Positions 1 through 8,613 of a DNA stretch of 64,000 nucleotides are shown one piece after another (position 1 is the first letter of the stretch; every line of letters starts with the position of its first letter). Under the pieces are notes generated by a model. That model saw only the letters and a program-made list of their open reading frames with translations, made no database searches and was not told the origin of the DNA. Source of the stretch: Pseudomonas triclosanedens (lineage in GTDB: Bacteria > Pseudomonadota > Gammaproteobacteria > Pseudomonadales > Pseudomonadaceae); the NCBI RefSeq assembly GCF_026686735.1, contig NZ_CP113432.1, forward strand, positions 3,027,001 through 3,091,000, written 5' to 3'. Both the position numbers and the translations under genes were made by a program.

Positions 1-468
1 GCGATAGATCATCAGATCGTCGCGTGGCAGATCACGCTTGGGCAGCGACCAGTCCTCGTCGCGATAGATGGCCGGTACGCGTAGAGCCAGCCAACGCACG
101 GCGCGCAGCTCGGTGAGAATAGAGGCGAGATAGCCGCCGTAGCTGGTGCCGACCACCGCGATGGCCGAGGGGTCGATCCGCGGATGCGCCGCCAGACGAT
201 CATAGGCCGCCAGCAGGTCATTGAGGTTGTCTTCCCGCGTGATCCGGGCCTGCTGCGCCTCCCCTGCCCCGTGGCCCCGCAGGTCGAAGGTCAGGCACAC
301 GCAGCCGAGCCCGGCGATGCCCCGGGCCCGCTTGAGATCGCGTTGCTGGCTGCCGCCCCAGCCGTGCACGAACAGAACGCCCGGCACATGAGTGATGGGA
401 CTGAGGAAATTGCCCTGCAGGTGTTGCGGGCCAACATCGATGTCGATGTTTTCATCGTTGGAGTTCAT
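1..468 (-). CDS. alpha/beta hydrolase, 3' end beyond the window
   Basis: The reading frame starts with ATG at 468 and runs leftward off the window edge, so only the first 156 residues are visible. They show an oxyanion-hole type HGWGGS motif (about residues 39-44) and a GTSYGGY nucleophile elbow (Ser within G-x-S-x-G-G), which is the standard layout of an alpha/beta hydrolase. There is no signal peptide, so a cytoplasmic enzyme is likely. The start overlaps the end of the upstream DUF3182 gene by 17 bp, so the two are translationally coupled. The substrate cannot be inferred; the catalytic Asp and His would lie outside the window. Confidence 0.8.
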   Translation of the reverse strand, partial: MNSNDENIDIDVGPQHLQGNFLSPITHVPGVLFVHGWGGSQQRDLKRARGIAGLGCVCLTFDLRGHGAGEAQQARITREDNLNDLLAAYDRLAAHPRIDPSAIAVVGTSYGGYLASILTELRAVRWLALRVPAIYRDEDWSLPKRDLPRDDLMIYR

Positions 469-1564
469 GAGGTTCCACCATTGCGTACTTCAGCACGAGA
501 TCGCCGTGGGGGTCGGGGCCTCGGTACAGGACGTGCGCGTTGTCAGGTAGCGGCTTGTCTTCGAAGATTTCGAAGGACGCGGCGCGGATCACGCACAGGG
601 CGGGTTCGGCGACGAAAGCTTCCAGCGCTGCCAGTTCGGCACCGCTGGCGCCGCCAATACGCCAGGACTGCTCCAGCACGCCTGAACACGGTCGACCCCG
701 GATATCCGTGCCCTGGACCAGGTCGTAATTGCGGCGAGACGCGTAGAACTGCGGAAACGACTGATGTGCCGCGCGATCGAACAATAGCGCTTGCTGGATC
801 GTCTCCCTTACCGGGGCGACCAGGTCCAGGGACAGCAATCCGTCGAAGTCCCCGCGCACCACCAGCAAGTCGCTGCCGCCATACACCAGCTCGCCGCGGG
901 GGTTGCGGGTCTGTTGCTGGATGCCGTGGTAGCTGAGCAGCACACCAGTGATCATCACCTGGCCGACGCTGTGTGTCCGCACCTCCTGCAGATCGTCCTC
1001 GATGACCAGGCCCAGGCGGTAATCCGGCTCTTCCAGGTGCCGCAACGCATCGGCCAGCTCATCGATATCGCTGATGACCTGCTGACCCATTCCTCCCCGT
1101 CCACCTGCGGGCTTCAGGCGTTGCGGCCCGCGCTTCAGACGCGCGCTGGCACAGCGCACCGCGTCGTTGTGGCAGAACACGCTGTTGCCATCCAGCACCA
1201 GGGGCTGCACACGCCGCGCGAAGGTGTCGTTCCAACCCTTGGGTGTCAGGGTCGGGCGCTCGAACAGCGGATGCACGATGGCCTTTCCGCCCTGGAATTC
1301 GCGCTCGACGTAGCCACCGAACAGGTCAAGCGGGCCGTGAACACCCAGCCTTGCCGCCTGGGCGCGGCCGGCGACCGTGGCGTCCGGCACCCAGTAGATC
1401 GATCGTCCCGCACTGCCCTGCCCGGGAAGCTCGGCACTGAACTCCAGCCCCTGGATATCCGCCAGCCAACGGGCCAGCGCCTGGTTGGTCTGCACATCCG
1501 CAGGGTGCGCGTCGGGTTCCAGCGAGCAGGCGACGACCAGACGTGAGCTGTCGGCAGTGATCAT
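452..1564 (-). CDS. DUF3182 family protein
   Basis: This is a 370-residue soluble protein. I chose the ATG at 1564 because a GAGGGAGG Shine-Dalgarno sits just upstream; the frame stays open for about 340 bases further upstream, but that part overlaps the divergent DUF2934 gene. A conserved stretch around residues 130-160 (HNDAVRCASARLKRGPQRL, then a glycine-rich PAGGRGGMGQ) fits the DUF3182 family, which has ATP-grasp-like character as far as I recall. No reaction is known to me. It is the first gene of a two-gene operon with the downstream hydrolase. A promoter-like motif lies on this strand at 1596-1623. Confidence 0.7.
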   Translation of the reverse strand: MITADSSRLVVACSLEPDAHPADVQTNQALARWLADIQGLEFSAELPGQGSAGRSIYWVPDATVAGRAQAARLGVHGPLDLFGGYVEREFQGGKAIVHPLFERPTLTPKGWNDTFARRVQPLVLDGNSVFCHNDAVRCASARLKRGPQRLKPAGGRGGMGQQVISDIDELADALRHLEEPDYRLGLVIEDDLQEVRTHSVGQVMITGVLLSYHGIQQQTRNPRGELVYGGSDLLVVRGDFDGLLSLDLVAPVRETIQQALLFDRAAHQSFPQFYASRRNYDLVQGTDIRGRPCSGVLEQSWRIGGASGAELAALEAFVAEPALCVIRAASFEIFEDKPLPDNAHVLYRGPDPHGDLVLKYAMVEPHELQR

Positions 1565-1591
1565 GGATTGCCTCCCTCGGGCAGGATGTAT

Positions 1592-1623
1592 GAACACTCG
1601 ACTGTCGATGCAGTCAGGGGTTC
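1592..1623. promoter_or_regulatory. overlapping divergent GAAC-N18-TC promoter-like motifs
   Basis: On the plus strand GAACAC (1592-1597) is followed after 16 bases by TCAGGG (1614-1619). On the minus strand GAACCC (1623-1618) is followed after 16 bases by TCGAGT (1601-1596). The whole block is an imperfect palindrome lying between DUF3182 (minus) and the DUF2934 gene (plus). The spacing matches extracytoplasmic-function sigma promoters of the AlgU type (GAAC at -35, TC at -10). This is inference from sequence only. Confidence 0.4.
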
Positions 1624-1651
1624 TAAGCACATGACGAACAGTGGAGCGCAC

Positions 1652-1840
1652 ATGAATCCCGATCGCGAAGCGCAGATCCGCCAGAAGGCCCATGACATCT
1701 GGGTTGCCGAAGGTAAACCTCGCGGACAGGAAATCCGCCACTGGAAAATGGCCGAGGAAAGCCTGGATAGCACCCTGCCGGTCGAGCGCGCCCAGGACAT
1801 TGAATACAAGGGCAAGGAGCACCCGCGCCGCGAGGCGTAA
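1652..1840 (+). CDS. DUF2934 family small protein
   Basis: This 62-residue protein has the DUF2934 signature: an I-R-x-x-A-x-x-I-W-x-x-E-G-x-P-x-G segment (residues about 8-25) followed by HWKMAEE. The start at 1652 has GGAG six bases upstream; an in-frame ATG at 1631 is the alternative. A longer relative of the same family lies at 11335-11724 in this cluster. The function of DUF2934 is unknown. It is small, charged and presumably cytoplasmic. A GAAC-N18-TC motif at 1592-1619 places it with the other stress-type genes of this region. Confidence 0.75.
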   Translation: MNPDREAQIRQKAHDIWVAEGKPRGQEIRHWKMAEESLDSTLPVERAQDIEYKGKEHPRREA

Positions 1841-2023
1841 GGCAGGCAAAATGCAACCCGTGGCGCTGACCATCGTGCAGTTTGCTGATTGCACGGCGCC
1901 ATCCACCGGCGCATTTCTTCTGCTCGATCAGATAGTTGGACCAACCCCGAAGACTGGTACGCCCCCTGCTTGCAGCACTCTCGACGCCCGGGCCCGTTCG
2001 CTCACGGCGTGCTTGTGACTTCG

Positions 2024-3160
2024 ATGAACAATCCATCTCACGCGAGAGCAGCCATGCTGGATCTGTGGACGCCATTCGACCGTTGGACCAGCGTTCAGGT
2101 CTTCCTGAATGTCGCGACTCTCTGTGCCGCCGTCATCCTGGGCCTGCGCATGCTGCTGCCGCTGGCGGAGCGCCTGACGTGTCGAATGCCCTTCGTCCAC
2201 GAACTGCTGGTGCAGTCGCGTACTCCGCTGCTGTTCCTCGCGCCCTTGCTGGTGATCCACACTCTGTGGGATTCGTCCGCGCTGCCCAACCTGGAGTTGC
2301 CGCGCCATGTCAGCCGATTGCTGATTATCGCCGTACTGACCTGGCTGGGCCTGCGCCTGGTGCGCTCCCTGCGCACCTCGATCCTGCGCCTGCACCCGGT
2401 CACCGTGAGCGATAACCTGCGGGCGAGGCGCGTACATACCCAGGTGATGGTCCTCGAGCGATTGCTCAGTGGCCTGGTGCTGATCCTTGGCATCGCCGCG
2501 ATGCTGATGACCTTTCCCGCCGCCAGCCAGTTCGGCGCCAGCCTGCTGGCCTCAGCCGGGCTTGCAGGCCTCGCCGTGGGCTTTGCCGCGAAGCCGGTGC
2601 TGGGCAATCTCATCGCCGGGCTGCAGATCGCCCTCACCCAGCCGATCCGCCTCGACGACGTCGTTATCGTGCAGGGCGAATGGGGGCGCATCGAAGAAAT
2701 CACCGGCACCTTCGTCGTTGTGCGCATCTGGGACGACCGGCGATTGGTAGTGCCGCTGCAGTGGTTCATCGAGAACCCCTTCCAGAACTGGACCCGCGCC
2801 ACCTCCAACATCACCGGCGCGCTCATCCTCTGGGTCGACTACCGCACCCCGCTCGAGCCGCTGCGCCAGGAACTCGACCGCCTGTGCAAGAGCACCTCGC
2901 TGTGGGACGGACGGGTTTCCGTGCTGCAAGCCATCGAATGCAGCGAAACAGCGGTGCAACTGCGGGTGCTGGTCAGCGCCGCAGACTCATCGCGCAACTG
3001 GGACCTGCGCTGTTTCCTGCGCGAGCACCTGCTGCTGTTCATTACCACCCGCTATCCGCAGAGCCTGCCGCTGGTGCGCGCGGCGATGCTCAGCGACTGG
3101 CCGCAGGCGCCTGGCAACGACCAGGCGGCGCGAGTACCCGAACGCCAGCCGCCAGTGTGA
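2024..3160 (+). CDS. MscS-family mechanosensitive ion channel
   Basis: This is a predicted inner-membrane channel that opens under membrane tension to release osmolytes. With the ATG at 2024 it has 378 residues; ATG 2054 is an equally possible start and an upstream extension to 1889 is less likely. Several hydrophobic segments fill residues about 25-170. They are followed by the MscS pore-helix signature rich in Ala/Gly (AGLAGLAVGFAAKPVLGN, about residues 178-195), the beta domain (DDVVIVQGEWGRIEEI) and a C-terminal alpha/beta domain. Osmotic-stress function suits a neighbourhood that makes trehalose. The C-terminal tail is Pro/Arg-rich and short. Confidence 0.85.
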   Translation: MNNPSHARAAMLDLWTPFDRWTSVQVFLNVATLCAAVILGLRMLLPLAERLTCRMPFVHELLVQSRTPLLFLAPLLVIHTLWDSSALPNLELPRHVSRLLIIAVLTWLGLRLVRSLRTSILRLHPVTVSDNLRARRVHTQVMVLERLLSGLVLILGIAAMLMTFPAASQFGASLLASAGLAGLAVGFAAKPVLGNLIAGLQIALTQPIRLDDVVIVQGEWGRIEEITGTFVVVRIWDDRRLVVPLQWFIENPFQNWTRATSNITGALILWVDYRTPLEPLRQELDRLCKSTSLWDGRVSVLQAIECSETAVQLRVLVSAADSSRNWDLRCFLREHLLLFITTRYPQSLPLVRAAMLSDWPQAPGNDQAARVPERQPPV

Positions 3161-3299
3161 TCACGACCGCTGGCGGAAAAATCGAAACTTCGTCCGCGCA
3201 GGGCCAGTCCCTCCGAAGGACAACCCGGAAAACCACGGAGACACCCAAGGGCTTGCAGGAATCGCCGGCCCTCACCGACAAGAAGCGAGGAACACGACA

Positions 3300-4829
3300 A
3301 TGCCTGACCAGTTGGCCGATGTGCGCCTGGAAGAGCCCTGCCCATCCAACCTGCCGCCGATCTTTCCGGCCGAAGGCATGCCGAAAAGGCACAAACGCAT
3401 CCTCTTCGTGACGTCCGAGTTCACCGACTTCGTCAAGGCCGGCGGCCTGGGTGACGTCTCCGCGGCCCTGCCAAGGGCGCTGCTCGCCGAGCACGACATC
3501 CGAGTGCTGCTGCCAGGTTATCCGCAGGTCCTGCAAAGCGCGGTGGCCTGCAAGGTGGTCGGCCACCTTCCCGGTATGGCCGCACTGCCGGCCTGTGACA
3601 TCGGCGAATTGCGGCTGGCCGACGGACTGGTGGTCTACGCGCTGATCTGCCCGGAGCTTTACGACCGTCACGGCACTCCCTACGGCGATGACCAGGGCCA
3701 GGAGTGGCCGGACAACCACATCCGTTTCGCCCGTCTGAGCCTGGCGGCGGCGGATATCGCCGCGGGGCGATCCGAATTGAGCTGGTGCCCGGACCTGCTG
3801 CACGTGAATGACTGGCCCGCCGCTCTCGCACCGGCTTACATGGCCTGGCGCGAACAAGCTACGCCCAGCGTGCTGACCATCCATAACCTTGGCTATCAGG
3901 GCTCCTGCCCGCTTGGCTGCTGCGCGGAACTGGGCCTGCCGGATACCGCCGGCCTGCCGGAAAGCATGGAGTTCTACGGCAAGCTGTCGTTCCTCAAGGC
4001 GGGCATCAGCCATGCCAGCCATATCACCACCGTCAGCGAAACCTATGCGCGCGAAATCACTGGCGAAAAATTCGGCTGCGGCATGCACGGCGTACTCACC
4101 CAACGGCGCCGGCGCGGCCAGCTAAGCGGCATCACCCACGGTATCGACGGCAGTTGGACGCCAAATCTCGACCCTCATCTGGTCGAGCGCTTCGATGCCA
4201 CCCATCTGGCCGGCAAGCGGCGTAACGCCGAGCATGTCGAGCGGCAGTTCGGTCTGCTGCCGGGGCGCGGTCCCCTGTTTGCGGTGGTGTCGCGCCTGGT
4301 GCATCAGAAAGGTATCGACCTGACGCTGGCCATCGCCGACGAAATGATCGCCGCCGGCGGCCGGCTGGTCGTCATTGGCCGTGGCGAACCGGAGCTCGAG
4401 CAAGCGATGAAGCGGCTGGCAGAGAACTATCCCGGTCGCGTCGGCGTACACATCGGTTTCGACGAAACCGAGGCGCGGCGCATCTTCGCCGCCAGCGACT
4501 TCCTGCTGATGCCCTCGCGCTATGAGCCCTGCGGACTCAGCCAGATGTATGCGCAGCGCTTCGGCTCGCTACCCATTGCCCGGCACACGGGCGGGTTGGC
4601 CGACACCATCGTCGATGGCGTCACCGGCCTGCTGTTCCGCGACGAAACTCCCGAGAGCTACTTCGACGCCATAAGCCGCGCATTGAACATCTACCGCTAT
4701 CCTGACCTGCTCGATGCCATGCGCCGCAAGGCCATGAAATCGCCTCTACGCTGGGAAGACGCCGCGCGCCCGTACACCTCCCTGTATCAGCGGCTGTTGC
4801 AGCAGGCGCCGGCGCGAGCGTTCCGATGA
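3300..4829 (+). CDS. glgA: glycogen synthase (GT5)
   Basis: It transfers glucose from a nucleotide sugar (ADP-glucose in the bacterial family) to the non-reducing end of an alpha-1,4-glucan in the cytoplasm. The 509-residue frame starts at ATG 3300 after GAAGCGAGGA; a shorter start at Met27 (3378) would remove a leader not typical of the family. The N-terminal substrate loop KAGGLGDV lies at about residues 46-53 (the family often has K-x-G-G-L). The C-terminal active-site segment RYEPCGLSQMYAQRFG lies near residue 408, followed by HTGGLADT. Length is close to the usual ~480. It heads the operon; its stop overlaps the treZ start (ATGA). No glgC is seen in the window. Confidence 0.93.
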   Translation: MPDQLADVRLEEPCPSNLPPIFPAEGMPKRHKRILFVTSEFTDFVKAGGLGDVSAALPRALLAEHDIRVLLPGYPQVLQSAVACKVVGHLPGMAALPACDIGELRLADGLVVYALICPELYDRHGTPYGDDQGQEWPDNHIRFARLSLAAADIAAGRSELSWCPDLLHVNDWPAALAPAYMAWREQATPSVLTIHNLGYQGSCPLGCCAELGLPDTAGLPESMEFYGKLSFLKAGISHASHITTVSETYAREITGEKFGCGMHGVLTQRRRRGQLSGITHGIDGSWTPNLDPHLVERFDATHLAGKRRNAEHVERQFGLLPGRGPLFAVVSRLVHQKGIDLTLAIADEMIAAGGRLVVIGRGEPELEQAMKRLAENYPGRVGVHIGFDETEARRIFAASDFLLMPSRYEPCGLSQMYAQRFGSLPIARHTGGLADTIVDGVTGLLFRDETPESYFDAISRALNIYRYPDLLDAMRRKAMKSPLRWEDAARPYTSLYQRLLQQAPARAFR

Positions 4830-6571
4830 GCCAGGCGTTCAAGGCAGGAGCGTTGCCGCAAGGCAGCGGCATCACGCGCTTTTCGCTGTGGGCGCCGGAT
4901 GCCCGCCGGGTCACCGTGGAGCTTGGCAATGGCGGCCAGTACCAGCTATCGAAGCATGCCGAGGGCTGGTTCAGCGAAGAACTGCCCTGCCCCGCCGGCA
5001 CTGCCTACCGGTTTCGGATCGACCAGCGCCTGAGCGTCGCCGATCCTGCCTCCCGGGCGCAGGCCGGCGGCGTCGAGGGCGCGAGCCTGGTGGTGGACTA
5101 CACGGGCTACCCCTGGAAGCATCGCGAATGGCGCGGCCGTCCCCGGCATGAAGTGGTGTTGTACGAGGCACATGCCGGGCTGCTTGGCGGTTTTGCCGGC
5201 ATCCAGGCGAAGTTGCCGGAACTGGCGCGGCTGGGGATCACCGCCATCGAGCTGATGCCCCTCAACACCTTTCCCGGCCAGCGCAACTGGGGCTACGACG
5301 GAGTGCTGCCCTACGCGCCGGCTGACGCCTACGGTGGGCCGGACGACCTGCGGCGGCTGATCGACAGCGCCCACGGCCTGGGCCTGATGGTCTTCATCGA
5401 CGTGGTCTACAACCACTTCGGTCCCCAGGGAAACTATCTGGGCCAGTATGCCAGCGCCTTCTTCCGCGACGACCTTCGAACCCCTTGGGGGACGGCCATC
5501 GACTTCCGCCGTCCTGCGGTACGCGAATTCTTCATCGGCAATGCCGAGATGTGGATCCGGGAGTACCGGGTCGATGGCCTGCGGATCGACGCGGTACATG
5601 CCATCCCGGACAAGAGTTTTCTGCGCGAGCTGGCCGAGCGTGCCCGCACAGCGGCCGCAGGGCGCCACCTGCACCTGGTGCTGGAGAACGAGCACAACGA
5701 AGCGAGCCTGCTGCGGAACGCCTTTGACGCCCAGTGGAACGATGACCTGCATCATGCGCTGCACGTGCTGCTGAGCGGTGAAAGCGAGGGCTATTACAGC
5801 GACTTCGCTGCGCGCCCGATCGAGCATCTTTGCCGCTGCCTGCGCGAGGGCTTCGCCTTTCAGGGCGAGACTGACTATCGCGGCCTGACGCGGGGCGAAC
5901 CGAGCGGCGACCTGCCACCGCACGCCTTCGTAGCCTTTCTGCAGAACCATGATCAGGTAGGCAATCGCGCCTTCGGCGAGCGACTGATCACCCTCTGCCA
6001 CCCCGAGCAGTTACGCGCCGCCATTGCCCTGGTGCTGCTCCTGCCCATGGTGCCGATGCTCTTCATGGGCGAGGAATGGGGCGAGCGCCGGCCATTCCTC
6101 TACTTCACCGATTACCAGGGCGAGCTGGCCAGCGCCGTCACCGCCGGGCGGCGCGCGGAGTTCATTCAGTTCAGCCGTTTTCGCGAGCCGGATGCCGCGC
6201 AAGGCATTCCCGATCCAAACGCTGAGCACACCTTCGACAGTTCGCGACCGCAACCGGACCAGGGCGATCCACAGTGGCGGGAGCACTATCGGCAACTGCT
6301 CGAACTGCGCCATCGCTGGTTGACTCCACGTTTGCCCGGCAGTCGCGCGGTGGATGCCCGACCGTTGGGCGAGCGGGCGCTCACCGCCAGGTGGCGGCTG
6401 GGCGATGGCAGCCTGTGGCGCATCGACCTGAACCTGGGCGAGCAAGACGTGAACGTCGAACCGCCTGGCGAAAGCGCCCAACTGCTGTTCTGCAGCGGAC
6501 AGAGCGCCGCTCACTATCGACATGGCTGGCTCGGCCCCGCCGGGCTGGTCCTCAGCCTGGAGATATCCTGA
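4826..6571 (+). CDS. treZ: malto-oligosyltrehalose trehalohydrolase (GH13)
   Basis: It releases trehalose from the end of malto-oligosyltrehalose, the product of TreY. The protein has 581 residues: an N-terminal CBM48-like beta domain (about 1-100), then the GH13 barrel. Visible GH13 regions are DVVYNHFGPQGNYLG (near 191), GLRIDAVHAI with the nucleophile Asp (near 251), LVLENEHNE with the acid Glu (near 286) and LQNHDQVGNRAFG (near 373). The NHFGPQGNYL motif is typical of TreZ rather than GlgB. It overlaps glgA by ATGA at its start and malQ by one base (TGATG) at its end, indicating translational coupling. Confidence 0.93.
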   Translation: MSQAFKAGALPQGSGITRFSLWAPDARRVTVELGNGGQYQLSKHAEGWFSEELPCPAGTAYRFRIDQRLSVADPASRAQAGGVEGASLVVDYTGYPWKHREWRGRPRHEVVLYEAHAGLLGGFAGIQAKLPELARLGITAIELMPLNTFPGQRNWGYDGVLPYAPADAYGGPDDLRRLIDSAHGLGLMVFIDVVYNHFGPQGNYLGQYASAFFRDDLRTPWGTAIDFRRPAVREFFIGNAEMWIREYRVDGLRIDAVHAIPDKSFLRELAERARTAAAGRHLHLVLENEHNEASLLRNAFDAQWNDDLHHALHVLLSGESEGYYSDFAARPIEHLCRCLREGFAFQGETDYRGLTRGEPSGDLPPHAFVAFLQNHDQVGNRAFGERLITLCHPEQLRAAIALVLLLPMVPMLFMGEEWGERRPFLYFTDYQGELASAVTAGRRAEFIQFSRFREPDAAQGIPDPNAEHTFDSSRPQPDQGDPQWREHYRQLLELRHRWLTPRLPGSRAVDARPLGERALTARWRLGDGSLWRIDLNLGEQDVNVEPPGESAQLLFCSGQSAAHYRHGWLGPAGLVLSLEIS

Positions 6572-8613
6572 TGAGCGATGCGCAATTGGAACGGCTGGCA
6601 ACCCGCGCAGGGCTGAAGATCGAATGGATCGATGCCGACAACCGCGCGCAACGGCTGACCCCGGAAGTGCAGCGCAGCGTTCTGGAAGCCTTGGGATTTC
6701 CCGCCCGGAGCCCGGAGCAGATTCTGCAGAGCCTGGAAGTTCTGCAGCAACGCAGCGCCGTGCCATCGGCATTGATCACCGCAGAGCGCGGCAAGCCGGT
6801 ATCGATCTCCGCCCCGGCGGGCACCGCGTACCGCCTGCTGGATGAAGATGGTGCCGATCATCGTCATGGCCATCTCGACGAGCACGGGCGACTGCAGGCG
6901 CCGGACCGTAGCGGCTACTACAGCCTGCACCTGGGCGACCATGAAATCCTGCTGGCCGTGGCGCCGCCGCGCTGCCCATCGGTGCAGCAGTTGTGCACGG
7001 GCAAGCACCGTGCCTGGGGCCTGGCCACGCAGTTGTACTCATTACGCCGCGAGCACGATGGCGGCATTGGCGACATCGCGGCGCTGCAAGACCTGGCGCG
7101 CAGCGCCGCACGGCACGGCGCCGACGCGCTGGCGATCAGCCCGGTGCATGCGATGTTTCCCGCCGCGCGGCATATCTACAGCCCTTACTCGCCATCCAGC
7201 CGCTTGCTGTTCAACGAACTCTATGCCGCCCCGGGCTTGCTGCTGGGCGATGAAACGGTGCGCCAGGCGATTGCCGCAACCGGCCTGGACCAGGAGTGGG
7301 GGCGTCTGGAGCGACTGCCACTGATCGACTGGCTGGGCGTCGCCCACGCTCGCGACCGCCTGCTGGGCCAGCTCTATCGCCAGTTCCAGCAGAGCGATGG
7401 AGAGTTGCACGAGGACTTCCTCGCCTTCCGCGCCCAGGGCGGCGCCGAACTGCTGCAGCACTGTTGCTTCCAGGTCTTGCAGTTGCGCCGCGCCGAGTCT
7501 GGCGACGGCATGGACTGGCGCTTCTGGCCGCACTCCTACCGCAATGCCGCCAGCGCCGAGCTGGGGCATTTCATGATCGACGAAGAACAAGCGATCAGCC
7601 AGCAGGCGTTCGGCCAGTGGCTGATCGCCCGTGGCCTGCAGCAGGTACAACGCACCGCGCAGGACGGCGGCATGGGGATCGGACTGATCGCCGACCTGGC
7701 CGTCGGAGTGGATCCCTCAGGGAGCCAGGCCTGGATGCGCCAGAGCGAGCTGCTCGGCGGCGTCAGCATCGGCTGCCCGCCGGACACCCTCAACCGTAGC
7801 GGCCAGGACTGGGGGCTCTGTGCCTTTTCCCCCGATGGCCTGCGGCGCCAGGGCTTCCGCGCCTTCATCGAAATGCTGCGGGCCAACCTGCGCTACGTTG
7901 GCGGACTGCGTATCGACCATATCCTTGGCCTGCGCCGCCTGTGGCTGATACCCACTGGCGCTCCGCCGGAGGCTGGCGCCTATCTCGACTATCCATTCGA
8001 CGACCTGTTGCGGCTGCTCTGCCTGGAGGCTGAGCGGGCCAATGCGCTGATTATCGGCGAAGACCTTGGCACCGTTCCCGAGGGCATGCGCGAAATGCTC
8101 TCTGCCAGAGGCATCCTCGGTACGCGTGTACTGCTGTTCGAGCAGCAGCACGGCCATTTCATCGCTCCCCGGCAGTGGCCGGCCGATGTGCTGGCGACCA
8201 CCACCACTCACGACCTGCCGACCCTGGAGGGCTGGCGGCAAGGGCGTGACATCGACTGGCGCGAGCGTCTTGGCCAGCGCTCCAGCGCCGCTTCGACGGA
8301 TGATCGCGGTGGCCGTGAACGAGAAACCGCGGCTTTGCAGCGCGCGCTGAACGAACATGGCGTCGGTGGTCATTCACTGTTGGACGGAGCCATTGAATTC
8401 CTCGGCACGACCCCGGCACAGCTAGTGTTGCTGCCGATGGAAGATGTCATGGCCTGCGTCGAGCAGCCGAACCTGCCGGGGCCTGGAGACGCCCACCCCA
8501 ACTGGCGACGACGCTTCGCCCGGCCGGCGCGGGACATGCTCGATGCGCCGGAAGTCAGCGCGCGTCTGGAGCGGCTGCGCCGGGCCCGTGATCGAGGGCG
8601 CGAACATGGCTGA
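6571..8613 (+). CDS. malQ: 4-alpha-glucanotransferase (amylomaltase, GH77)
   Basis: It moves alpha-1,4-glucan segments between malto-oligosaccharides. The start at 6571 overlaps the treZ stop, giving 680 residues; the open frame upstream lies inside treZ and is ignored. GH77 landmarks are QLYSLRREHDGGIGDI (near 155), SPYSPSSRLLFNELY (near 208), GGLRIDHILGLRRLWLIP with the nucleophile Asp (near 444), IIGEDLGTVPEG with the acid Glu (near 496) and TTTHDLPTLEGW (near 545). Length suits the bacterial family. Within this cluster it would recycle short glucans left by GlgX and GlgP. Its last 8 bases overlap treY. Confidence 0.93.
   Translation: MSDAQLERLATRAGLKIEWIDADNRAQRLTPEVQRSVLEALGFPARSPEQILQSLEVLQQRSAVPSALITAERGKPVSISAPAGTAYRLLDEDGADHRHGHLDEHGRLQAPDRSGYYSLHLGDHEILLAVAPPRCPSVQQLCTGKHRAWGLATQLYSLRREHDGGIGDIAALQDLARSAARHGADALAISPVHAMFPAARHIYSPYSPSSRLLFNELYAAPGLLLGDETVRQAIAATGLDQEWGRLERLPLIDWLGVAHARDRLLGQLYRQFQQSDGELHEDFLAFRAQGGAELLQHCCFQVLQLRRAESGDGMDWRFWPHSYRNAASAELGHFMIDEEQAISQQAFGQWLIARGLQQVQRTAQDGGMGIGLIADLAVGVDPSGSQAWMRQSELLGGVSIGCPPDTLNRSGQDWGLCAFSPDGLRRQGFRAFIEMLRANLRYVGGLRIDHILGLRRLWLIPTGAPPEAGAYLDYPFDDLLRLLCLEAERANALIIGEDLGTVPEGMREMLSARGILGTRVLLFEQQHGHFIAPRQWPADVLATTTTHDLPTLEGWRQGRDIDWRERLGQRSSAASTDDRGGRERETAALQRALNEHGVGGHSLLDGAIEFLGTTPAQLVLLPMEDVMACVEQPNLPGPGDAHPNWRRRFARPARDMLDAPEVSARLERLRRARDRGREHG

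Noticed and set aside
184..936. Rightward 250-codon ORF at the left edge
   Set aside because: It is antisense to the alpha/beta hydrolase and DUF3182 genes, has an Arg/Pro-rich composition typical of high-GC shadow frames, and has no ribosome binding site.
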